Of a stretch of 64,000 nucleotides of DNA, positions 27,748-38,100 are shown piece by piece. The first letter of the stretch is position 1. Each line of letters starts with the position of its first letter. Under the pieces are notes generated by a model. The model saw nothing but the letters and a program-made list of their open reading frames with translations, made no database searches and had not been told where the DNA came from. The position numbers and the translations under genes were made by a program. This DNA comes from Flavobacterium sp. NRK1 (GTDB taxonomy: Bacteria > Bacteroidota > Bacteroidia > Flavobacteriales > Flavobacteriaceae), in the NCBI RefSeq assembly GCF_024054175.1, contig NZ_JAMXLA010000001.1, forward strand, positions 2,135,165-2,199,164. The letters run 5' to 3'.

Positions 27748-29427
27748 TTGTTTAGAGGGGCTAAAATACAATTGGGAGAATTACTGCACACTTGTTGTGC
27801 GGTATTCTTCCTATTGTTTATTTGTAATCTTAATGCACAAACAAAAGTTTATGCTACAAGTTTGGTTAATGCTAGTACTAATACAGATAACGAAGGAAAT
27901 GCAGTCGATCAAAATTTAACTACTGCGGCAGATGTAAGGGCATATTCGGGAGTTGTTGTGTTTGGAGGAGCTTATGTGGGTACTTTAGATTTTCAATTTC
28001 CATCTACACTTACTGCTAACACTACTTCCTATGTAAAAATACAAGCCGATCAGGCAAACTTATTAAGCGGGCTGTTAGGAGGTTCGCTGGCTTCATTGCT
28101 AACTACTATTTTGGGTTCGCAGGAGTTTACTGTTGAGGTTAAAAATAGTGCAGGTACAAATGTGCTTTCCGGTAACAGCCAGACTAATGGAGATTTTGGA
28201 ACTTCAAAATTGGGAATAGTTGTAAACGCTGCCGGTGAATATTTTATAAAAATAACCCCTGATCAGGATTATAAAAGAATTAAAATAACAAACAGGTATG
28301 CAACATTACTTGGAACTGGTGTGACAAAAAAATTAAAAGTATATGATGCTTATTACCTAACAGGAACAGCAACGTGTGGAGAACCTACATATACTTCATA
28401 TAACGCTACTAGCGTAGTTAGTCTGGCTTCAACAGGGGTAACTAACCCTCAAAATGTTTTAACAGCAAGTACTTCTGACTTCTCAAAATTTGATATTGGC
28501 CTTCTTGGGGTTGGTCCTTCTATAGAGCAGACCGTATATTTTGAAGGATTGTCTTCGGCTACAGATAGCTTTGGCGTGCGGCTAAGTTTGCCTCAGGGAC
28601 TTTTGGATGTTGGTGTAGCAAGTAATATTAGTGTTATAGCCTCTAATGGGGCAACGGTAGTACAAACCAAAACGCTTGCTGAATTACTTACCCTAAACCT
28701 GCTTACAATGTCTGGCGGGCAGATAACAAATATTATTATGACTCCCGGTGCTCCTGTAGATAGAATAACTGTAAAGCTTTCTGCTGTTGCAAGTGTTGCC
28801 CAGACGCTTAATTTTTATGGAGTTACTAAAACCCTGGCTAAACCTGTAATTACCCAAAATAATCCGGTTTGCTCAGGTTCATCAGCTTCTCTTATAGCAA
28901 CTACACCAATAGTAGGGGCACAGTTAAAATGGTACGATTCGGCAGCGGCTACGAACCTGTTAGCAACAACCAATTCAGGTGAAACTTTTACACCGCCGGC
29001 AATTACTGCCAATACTACCTATTATGTGCTGCAAACGCTGGGTGGCTGTTCCGGTTTTATACAGTCTGTTCCGGTAACGGTTGTGTCTAAACCTTCTGCA
29101 GGTGTTATAGAAGGGGTGCAAACTGTTTGTTACAATAAAACACCATCCTTATTAACTTCAGTTTCTGCTGATAATGGAGTAGGAATATCATACCGATGGG
29201 AGTCATCTTTAGATGAGGTTACGTGGAGTCCTATCGCTTCTTCAAATGCTGTTACATACCAACCTTCGGGTCTTACAAAAAGCACTTTTTTTAGAAGAAT
29301 TACCATAAATACTGCCAATGGAATTGATTGCGAGTCGATTCCTACAAACACTATTAAAGTTTCGGCTAAAAACTGCATGGTAATAGCTAACCCAATGGTA
29401 GCGCAGCGTATTAAAAATGGGTCTTAA
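27748..29427 (+). CDS. Secreted adhesin-like protein, paralogue of the next gene; non-ATG start
   Basis: In this frame no ATG precedes the signal peptide. The best start is TTG at 27748, giving a signal peptide through AVFFLLFICNLNAQ; an ATG at 27737 lies in another frame, so a small frameshift or sequence error is possible. Residues ~32-370 form a beta-rich module shared with the 812-aa protein (LTTAA.VRA.SG; QEFTVE; EQ.VYFEGLS.ATD; PGAPVDRI). An Ig-like CHU_C-associated domain (~370-450) follows. One repeat of the type found in the 2287-aa adhesin (~450-540) comes next. The C-terminus, KNCMVIANPMVAQRIKNGS, matches the tail of that distant adhesin. No T9SS type A/B domain is seen. Probably secreted and surface-bound; the sorting route is unknown. 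Confidence 0.78.
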   Translation: MFRGAKIQLGELLHTCCAVFFLLFICNLNAQTKVYATSLVNASTNTDNEGNAVDQNLTTAADVRAYSGVVVFGGAYVGTLDFQFPSTLTANTTSYVKIQADQANLLSGLLGGSLASLLTTILGSQEFTVEVKNSAGTNVLSGNSQTNGDFGTSKLGIVVNAAGEYFIKITPDQDYKRIKITNRYATLLGTGVTKKLKVYDAYYLTGTATCGEPTYTSYNATSVVSLASTGVTNPQNVLTASTSDFSKFDIGLLGVGPSIEQTVYFEGLSSATDSFGVRLSLPQGLLDVGVASNISVIASNGATVVQTKTLAELLTLNLLTMSGGQITNIIMTPGAPVDRITVKLSAVASVAQTLNFYGVTKTLAKPVITQNNPVCSGSSASLIATTPIVGAQLKWYDSAAATNLLATTNSGETFTPPAITANTTYYVLQTLGGCSGFIQSVPVTVVSKPSAGVIEGVQTVCYNKTPSLLTSVSADNGVGISYRWESSLDEVTWSPIASSNAVTYQPSGLTKSTFFRRITINTANGIDCESIPTNTIKVSAKNCMVIANPMVAQRIKNGS

Positions 29428-29480
29428 GCCCTAATTTACCTAAAATCAGCTTTTATAATTTAATTAAAAAAAACAATAAA

Positions 29481-29541
29481 AATGTTAAAATAACATTAAT
29501 TATTTAATAAGATTTTAACTACGTTTTTAATCGATTAAAAA
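29481..29541. promoter_or_regulatory. Two palindromes between paralogous adhesin genes
   Basis: AATGTTA-AAA-TAACATT (29481-29497) and a perfect 18-bp palindrome TTTTTAATCGATTAAAAA (29524-29541) lie in the 225-bp gap before the 812-aa gene. A GTTTTTAATCGAT stretch also occurs upstream of the 559-aa gene (27645-27657). They may be binding sites for a shared regulator; this is inferred. Confidence 0.4.
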
Positions 29542-29652
29542 TTGTATTTCATCGATACTTATGCGAAATTATCAATGATTTATGATTTTTTTAGCCTATG
29601 TATCTAATTTAATATCGTGAACCAACGAATTATTTAATTAATCTTAAAGTTT

Positions 29653-32091
29653 ATGGTATTAAAAACTACTCCAAAAAAACAAATTCTCTTCCTGCTTTTT
29701 GCAGTTGCGTTTTTCCTAATTCCTTATACAGGATCTGCGCAAACGAGAGTTTATGCTTCATCTGCCACTTCTTTTCAGGCAGATAATGTTCCTCAGTCTT
29801 ATGACCAGAACATGACAACAGCTGCACAGGTTAGGGCAAGTTCAGGTATCGCGGTTGGCATTGGCCAGTATTCCGGATACGTAGAACTGCAATTTCCTTC
29901 TTTGCTTCCGGCAAACACCACGAGCTACGTGAAAATTACAACAGATGATAACCTGCTGCCTTCATTATTAGGAGGTAACCTTGGCGGACTGCTTGCTGAT
30001 GTTCTCGGCGCAGTGCTTGTGGGTAATCAGGAATTTACTGTTGAGGCTAAAAACAATAATACTGTAGTGCTGGACGGGGACAGCAATGTAACTGCAGATT
30101 TTTCGGGAGACAGGCTTAGAATTGTAATTAATGCAGCAGGCGAATATTTAGTTGCTATAACACCTGCATCTGCTTACAACCGAATAAGGTTAACAAACCG
30201 TGTAGGCTCTTTGCTAGGCTTGGGCAATACTAAAGTGCTTAATATTTTTGAAGCTTATTATATTTCGGCACCTGCAAATTGCGGTACGCCGGCATATACA
30301 AACTTTACAGGCTCAGGAATTACACTTGATGCCCTTCAGTTGGGCTCGGCAGGTGTAGAAAATCCTCAAAATGCAATTGATGCAAATACTACTAACTTTT
30401 CGGTATTAAGCCTGGGATTGTTGGGTGTTGGCTCAACAATAGAGCAGGCAGTATATTTTGAAGGACTTTCTACAGCAACAGACCAGTTTTCTGTGCGGAT
30501 AAGGCTTACGGGAACATTGCTGGATCTTAATGTGGCAAACAATATCAGGATATTGTCTTATAATGGCGGAACGGAGGTTTCAAACCAAACCCTATCTACC
30601 TTGTTGTCTTTAAATCTTCTTAATCTACAGGGAGGGACTATAACAACAATTCCTGTTAGCCCGGGAGCTCCTGTAGACAGGATTGTTGTGCGTTTTACCT
30701 CTTTAGTAGGGGCATCGGTAACACAAAATCTTGATTTTTTTGGTGTTACCAGAACAGTAGCACCACCGGTTATAACCCCGCCTTCGGGTGGCAGTTATTT
30801 TGCCTGTGCAGGTAATACGGCTTCGCTTATAGCAACAACAGGAGCAGGAAATGAACTGCACTGGTACACTACCCAAACAGGAGGTACTCCTACAGTACTT
30901 GCATCGGGGACACCATTTGTAACTCCGGTACTTACTACAACAACTACTTTTTATGTGGCTGCAGCAAAAATAGGCTGTCCGGAAGAATCTTCCAGGGTAG
31001 CGGTACCTGTTACGGTTACAACTGTGGATACACCAACCACTACTAATGCAACACAGCAGTTTTGCAGCTTTAGTGCTGCAACAGTAGGAGACTTACAGGT
31101 TAATGAGCCTGGTATAACTTTTTATGATGCCGCAACCGGTGGCAACATAGTAGCTCCTGCAACACTGCTAACAGATAATACAATTTACTACGCTACGCTA
31201 ACAGATGGTGTTACGGGCTGCGAAAGCACAACACGTCTTGCTATAACTGCAGATCTTACCGATACCTGTGATGTTACACTTACTTTAAAAGCAATGTTGC
31301 AGGGAGCATTATTTAATGCTACAGGAGGATTAATGCGTGATAATTTAAGAGCTGGCGGATATATTCCTTTAAACCAGCCTTACAACAGTGTGCTTAACAG
31401 CAGGTTTACACATGTAGGCGGTGGCGGAACAGAAACTACTACAAACACTGTTTTACAGGCAAACGCCGGAACAGGAGACGCTATAGTAGACTGGGTTTTT
31501 GTAGAAATGCGCGATGCTGCTAATTCACAAACCGTAATAAGAACAGTTTCGGCTCTTATACAAAGAGATGGTGATATAGTTGCTGCAAATGGCGGGCCAC
31601 TTGTTGTAAGCGGACTTCCGGGAACATTCATGGTGTCAATTAAACACAGAAACCATTTCGGTGCATTATACAACCAGGTGCTTACTGCAACAAATCAGGC
31701 AGTATCGTTAGATTTTACCACATTAACAGATGCAGATTTGTATGTGTTACCGGGCTTTACCGGACAGGAAGCTATGGCAACCGTAGGCGGAATAAGGGCT
31801 TTATATTCGGGTAATGCAAACTTTGATACTCAGGTTAAATATGATGGTTTGGCAAACGACAGGCAGGTTTCTGCCTCTCAAGTGCTTTCACATCCGGGCA
31901 ATGCATCGCAAATATTAAACTTTGCCAATGCTACCGGTTATTCTTCGGGAGATGTGAATATGGATGGTAAAGTGCTGTATGATGGCGCAAACAATGACAG
32001 GCAGTTAATACTCAATATTATTGTTACCTATCCGCTAAACACCAATATACTGGCCAACTATAACGGAATGTTTGAGCAGTTGCCACAATAA
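29653..32091 (+). CDS. Secreted adhesin-like protein with Ig-like domains and dockerin-like C-terminus
   Basis: This 812-aa protein has a signal peptide ending TGSAQ. Residues ~30-375 are paralogous to the 559-aa protein encoded just upstream. Two Ig-like CHU_C-associated domains follow (~375-540: LHWYTTQTGGT..TTFYVAA; FCSFSAATVGDLQV.. CEST.RLAI). The second is the same type that makes up the repeat array in the next gene. The C-terminal ~270 residues contain LKAMLQGALFNATGGLMRDNLR and two acidic loops (YSGNANFDTQVKYDG; SSGDVNMDGKVLYDG) resembling dockerin/EF-hand calcium sites. No T9SS sorting domain is seen. A 69-bp gap to the 3104-aa gene suggests an operon and a shared surface structure. 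Confidence 0.82.
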   Translation: MVLKTTPKKQILFLLFAVAFFLIPYTGSAQTRVYASSATSFQADNVPQSYDQNMTTAAQVRASSGIAVGIGQYSGYVELQFPSLLPANTTSYVKITTDDNLLPSLLGGNLGGLLADVLGAVLVGNQEFTVEAKNNNTVVLDGDSNVTADFSGDRLRIVINAAGEYLVAITPASAYNRIRLTNRVGSLLGLGNTKVLNIFEAYYISAPANCGTPAYTNFTGSGITLDALQLGSAGVENPQNAIDANTTNFSVLSLGLLGVGSTIEQAVYFEGLSTATDQFSVRIRLTGTLLDLNVANNIRILSYNGGTEVSNQTLSTLLSLNLLNLQGGTITTIPVSPGAPVDRIVVRFTSLVGASVTQNLDFFGVTRTVAPPVITPPSGGSYFACAGNTASLIATTGAGNELHWYTTQTGGTPTVLASGTPFVTPVLTTTTTFYVAAAKIGCPEESSRVAVPVTVTTVDTPTTTNATQQFCSFSAATVGDLQVNEPGITFYDAATGGNIVAPATLLTDNTIYYATLTDGVTGCESTTRLAITADLTDTCDVTLTLKAMLQGALFNATGGLMRDNLRAGGYIPLNQPYNSVLNSRFTHVGGGGTETTTNTVLQANAGTGDAIVDWVFVEMRDAANSQTVIRTVSALIQRDGDIVAANGGPLVVSGLPGTFMVSIKHRNHFGALYNQVLTATNQAVSLDFTTLTDADLYVLPGFTGQEAMATVGGIRALYSGNANFDTQVKYDGLANDRQVSASQVLSHPGNASQILNFANATGYSSGDVNMDGKVLYDGANNDRQLILNIIVTYPLNTNILANYNGMFEQLPQ

Positions 32092-32160
32092 AATGCAGCG
32101 CTTTTTAATTGCAGCTTCATTTTATATACAATCTATTTTTAAACCATATACAATTAGCGT

Positions 32161-35100
32161 ATGAAAAGTTTTATACTTAAAATACTAGTATTGGCAGGGC
32201 TCTTTTTGCCTGTTCAATACCTCTTTTCGCAGCAAATTGACCTTACCCTGAAATATGTTTCCGCTACCAATGTGTATGAAGTATATGCCAGACCTGACTT
32301 TACCCAAAACAATTTCTTTTTTGGGGGTGGAAGTCAGATAACGGTATTGCTTCCGGCATCGGCTACAGATGTAGGTATTTCGGTAGTCTCGGTCAATGGC
32401 GGCCCGTGGGTAGATAACTCACAGGTATATGCCCCTGCTGCAGATACTGCACACGATTTTCATGGCGTAGCAACAAATGGCGCAACCGTAAACTTTGTAA
32501 CAGGTACAGAACTGTTGCTGTTTAGATTTACTCTGGTAGAAGGATGCCTTGCCGGAGTACGCATTTTTGATAATACTGCCGATCCGCAGTCGGCAGATGC
32601 CGGAATGAACGGTGCAGATTTTAGAAATTACCTTAGTAATGTATTCGATTTACAGGATTATTACGGCGCAAATTATGCAAACTCAGGTACAACCTGTGCT
32701 ATTATTGATAATGATGGCGACGGTGTAGGTTCGCTTACCGATCCTGATGATAACAATCCGTGTGTGCCCAATGCGGCATTTGCTACCTGCGACCAGGATA
32801 GTGACGGACTTACCAATGCCGAAGAGGCTACTCTTGGTACCGATCCTACCATTGCCGACACCGATGGTGACGGCATAAACGATGGAACAGAGGTTACTAA
32901 CGGCAGTGATCCTTTAAACGTTTGTAGCCCAAACCTTAATTCACCACTTTGTGACCAGGATGGCGACGGGCTTACCAATGCCGAGGAAACTACAGCAGGT
33001 ACTAACCCTACAGTAGCCGATACCGATGGTGATGGTATAAATGATGGCGATGAGGTTACTAATGGCAGTGATCCTTTAAATCCATGCAGTCCTAACGTTT
33101 CAGCCGGTCCTTGCGATCAGGACAGCGATGGGCTTACCAATACAGAGGAGGCATTAATTGGAACTAATTCTACAATTGCCGATACCGATGGCGATGGTAT
33201 AAACGATGGAACAGAGGTTACAAATGGCAGTGATCCGTTAAATGTTTGTAGCCCGAATGCTAACTCACCACTTTGTGACCAGGATGGTGACGGACTTACT
33301 AATGCCGATGAAGCGATACAAGGTACTAACCCAACAGTAGCAGATACTGATGGCGACGGTATAAATGATGGTACTGAAGTTACTAACGGTAGTGATCCGC
33401 TTAACCCATGTAGTCCTAATGTTTTAGCAGGGCCATGTGATCAGGATAGAGATGGACTAACCAATACTCAGGAAGCATCTTTAACTACAGATCCAACCAA
33501 TCCTGATACTGATGGGGATGGAATAAACGATGGAGATGAGGTTACTAACGGTAGTAATCCGTTAGATCCTTGTAGTCCTGTTCCAAGCCTTGGTTGTCCA
33601 ACAGATGATGACAATGATGGTACACCTGCAGCTTCAGATCCGGATGATAATAATCCTTGTGTACCTAACTCTGCGGCCGGTCCTTGTGATCAGGATAGCG
33701 ACGGGTTAACTAATACTCAGGAAACAGCTATCGGAACAGATCCAACAATTGCCGACACCGATGGTGATGGAATAAATGACGGAACTGAAGTTACTAACGG
33801 TATCGATCCGCTTAGTGCATGTAGTCCGGATGTTAATTTTGGAGGCTGTGATCAGGATAATGATGGCTTAACCAATGATGATGAAACAATTCAGGGAACA
33901 GATCCAACAAATCCTGACACCGATGGTGATGGTATAAATGACGGCACAGAGGTTACTAACGGCAGCGATCCGCTTAGTGTATGTAGCCCTAACCTTAATT
34001 TTCCTACCTGCGATCAGGATAATGACGGACTTAATAATACGCAGGAAGCCGCAAGCGGAACCGACCCTATATTGGCAGATACCGATGGAGATGGCATAAA
34101 CGATGGTACAGAGGTAACAAATGGCAGCGATCCGCTTAGTCCATGCAGCCCTAATGCTAACTTTGCTACCTGCGATCAGGATAATGACGGACTTACCAAT
34201 GCCCAGGAAGCAATGGCAGGAACTAATCCTACTGTAGCGGATACCGATGGAGATGGCATAAACGATGGTACTGAAGTTACTAACGGCAGCGATCCGTTAA
34301 GTGCTTGTAGTCCTAACGCTAACTCTCCGGCCTGCGATCAGGATAATGATGGTCTTACCAATGCTCAGGAAGCAACAGCAGGTACTAACCCTACAGTTGC
34401 CGACACCGACGGTGATGGTATAAATGACGGAAATGAAGTTACAAATGGCAGCGATCCGCTAAGTGCATGCAGCCCTAATGTAAACTCTCCGGCATGTGAT
34501 CAGGATAATGACGGACTTACCAATGCTCAGGAAGCTGTGTTAGGAACAACACCTACAATAGCCGATACCGATGGAGATGGTATAAATGATGGTGATGAGG
34601 TTACTAATGGTAGCGATCCGTTAGACTCTTGTTCGCCTAATCCGCTTTCACCAACCTGTGATCAGGATAGTGACGGACTAACCAATAGCCAGGAAGCAAC
34701 ACTTGGAACAAATTCTACCAACCCGGATAGTGATGGCGACGGTATAAATGATGGCACAGAGGTTACAAACGGTAGTAATCCGTTAAACGCCTGTGATCCT
34801 AATCCGGGTAATGCTAATTGTACCGTAACACCTGAAATTCAGCTTACAGTACAATTTAATCCTGCAACATGTACTTATGAAGTGTATGCATTGCCAAACT
34901 TTACTGCAACCAACTTCTTTATAGCGGGTGGTAGTCAGGTATCGGTATTATTGCCTGCTGTTATAGATGATGTGGCGCTTGCGATTACTACAGTAAACGG
35001 AGGTCTTTGGACTGATAGTTCTATAGTATATGCTCCGGGAGCGCAACCGGCAAACGATTTCCATGCTATAACAACAAACGGATCGACCGTAAACTTTGAA

Positions 35101-38100
35101 GCAGGGCAGGAGTTATTACTATTTACTTTTGTATTACCTAACAGCCAGTGTTGTGCCGTAGGTATCCGATTATTTAATAACGGAACCGATCCGGACTCTA
35201 CGGGAGCAGGCATGGCTAATGGTGATTTTAATAACTACTTAGCAGATGTTTTTGTGCTTGATAATTATTATACTGCAAACTATAATAATGCCGGTACAAT
35301 TTGCGACCCTTGTTTAATAAATCCGGTAGCAACACCAACAACGCTTAATCCTACTCAGGAATTCTGTGTTGTTGATATGCCAACCCTTGATGATATAGAG
35401 GTTGTTGAAACAGATATAGTATGGTATGCGGCAGCCACAGGCGGTACAGCTTTACCTAATACTACAGCATTGGTTAACGGAACAACCTATTATGCCGCTC
35501 AGGTAAGAACTGCAGATGGTTGTGAAAGCGTAACCAGGCTTGCAATAGCTGTTATACTTAATGATGCATTAACACCAACTACTTTAAATAACGCTCAAAG
35601 TTTCTGTCTTGCAAACAGCCCAACGGTTGCCGGTATTCAGGTAAACCAAACGGGTGTTGTTTGGTACGATGCAGCAACGGGCGGCACAGTAGTACCTAAC
35701 ACTACAGCTCTTACAGATGGCGCCATATATTATGGATCGTTAACAGACCCTGTTTCAGGCTGTATGAGTTCTGTAAGGCTTGCGGTAACCGTAACTGTAA
35801 GTGATGCACCAACACCTACTACACTTGACGATACTCAGGACTTCTGCCTGGAAAACAATCCAACAGTAGCAGATATACAAGTAAATGAAGGAGGAGTTGT
35901 TTGGTATGATGCAGCTACTGCGGGTAATGTTATACCTAATACAGAATCGCTTACAAGCGGAATGACATATTATGGCGGACTTATTTCAGGCGGATGTGAA
36001 AGTTCAGTAAGGCTTGCAGTAACCGTAACGGTAAATAATGCACCAACCCCAACAACTTTAAACAGCAATCAGCATTTCTGTATAATAAACGCTCCAACAA
36101 TAGCCGATATTCAGGTAAATGAGGCCGATGTTACATGGTACACAGCCCCATCAGGAGGTACAGTGGTTCTGGCAGGAGCACCTTTAGCTTCGGGCACAAC
36201 TTACTACGGTGCACTTACAGATGTTGTAACAGGCTGTATGAGTTCTGTAAGGCTGGCGGTAACGGTAACCGTTAGCGATGCGCCAACCCCAACAACACTT
36301 GATGCTACTCAGGATTTCTGTCTTGTAGATAATCCTATGATATCCAACATTCAGGTAAATGAAACCGGAGTTGTATGGTACACCGCTGCGACAGGGGGAA
36401 CAGTTGTTCCTGCTACAACAGCTCTTGTAAACGCTACAACTTACTATGGCTCATTAACCGATCCTGTTTCCGGCTGTATGAGTTCTGTAAGACTTGCAGT
36501 AACTGTAACGGTAGGCGATGCACCTACACCTACAACAACAGATACTACTCAGGATTTTTGTTTAATAAACAATCCAACGGTAGCTAATATACAGGTAAAT
36601 GAAACCGGAATTATATGGTATGATGCTGCTACGGCAGGTGCTATAGTGCCAAATACGACGGCATTGGTTAACGGAGCTACTTATTATGCTTCTCTAACCG
36701 ATGGTGCTACCGGATGTGCCAGTGCAGTTCGATTAGCCGTAACGGTAACAGTAGGCAATGCACCAACGCCAACAACAACAGATACTACTCAGGATTTCTG
36801 TATGGTAAATAATCCTACAGTTGCCAACATTCAGGTAAATGAAACTGGTGTGGTTTGGTATACTGCCATGACCGGCGGAACAATAGTGCCTAACACAACA
36901 GCACTAACATCGGGCTCAACCTACTATGCTTCCTTAACCGATGGTGTTTCAGGCTGTATAAGTGCAGTAAGACTTGCTGTAACAGTAACAGTGGGCGATG
37001 CACCTACACCTACAACAACAGATGCTACTCAGGATTTCTGTGTGATAAATGCACCAACAGTTGCAGATATTCAGACAAATGAAATCGGAGTTACCTGGTA
37101 TACTGCCGCTACAGGCGGAACAGTTGTTCCTGCTACAACAGCTTTAGTGTCGGGTACTACATATTATGGAGTACTTACTAATGCAACTAGTGGTTGCGAA
37201 AGTTCTGTAAGGCTTGCAGTAACCGTAACAATAACAGATGCGCCTACCCCAACTACTACAGATATGACTCAGGATTTTTGTGCTGCCGGAGCCCCCACGG
37301 TAGCCAATATTCAGGTAAATGAGCCGGGTGTAGTTTGGTACACAGCTGCTACAGGCGGAACAGTAGTTCCTGCTACAACAGCTTTAGTATCGGGCACAAC
37401 ATATTATGCTTCATTAACTGATGCTGTTACAGGCTGTATGAGCTCTGTAAGACTTGCGGTAACGGTAACAGTGGGCGATGCACCAACGCCAACAACGCTT
37501 GACACTACTCAGGATTTCTGTTTAATAAATACTCCAACAGTAGGAGATATTCAGGTAAATGAGGCCGGAGTTGTTTGGTACACAGCCGCCACAGGCGGAA
37601 CATTAGTTGCTAACGCAACAGCACTAACATCGGGCTCAACATACTATGCTTCGTTAACCGATGGAGTTACAGGCTGTATGAGTTCAGTTCGATTAGCTGT
37701 AACAGTGACAGTGGGTAACGCACCAACGCCAACAACAACAGATGCTACTCAGGACTTCTGTTTGGTAAACAATCCAACAGTTGGAGATATTCAGGTAAAT
37801 GAAACCGGAGTTGTTTGGTACAACGCTGCCACTGGCGGAACAATAGTTACAAATACTACGGCTCTTGTAAGTGGTACTACTTACTATGGTTCGTTAACTA
37901 ATGCGACTAATGGGTGTATGAGCGCGATAAGACTTGCAGTTACAGTAAATGTGGGTGATGCCCCTACGCCAACAACGTTGGATGCTACTCAGGATTTCTG
38001 TATGGTAAATAATCCTACAGTTGCCAACATTCAGGTAAATGAAACTGGTGTGGTTTGGTATACTGCCATGATTGACGGAACAGTAGTTCCTGCTACAACA

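Noticed and set aside
27737..27919. ATG-started 60-aa frame at the beginning of the 559-aa adhesin gene
   Set aside because: It overlaps the adhesin frame, ends quickly and encodes nothing recognisable. It matters only as evidence for the start-codon puzzle.
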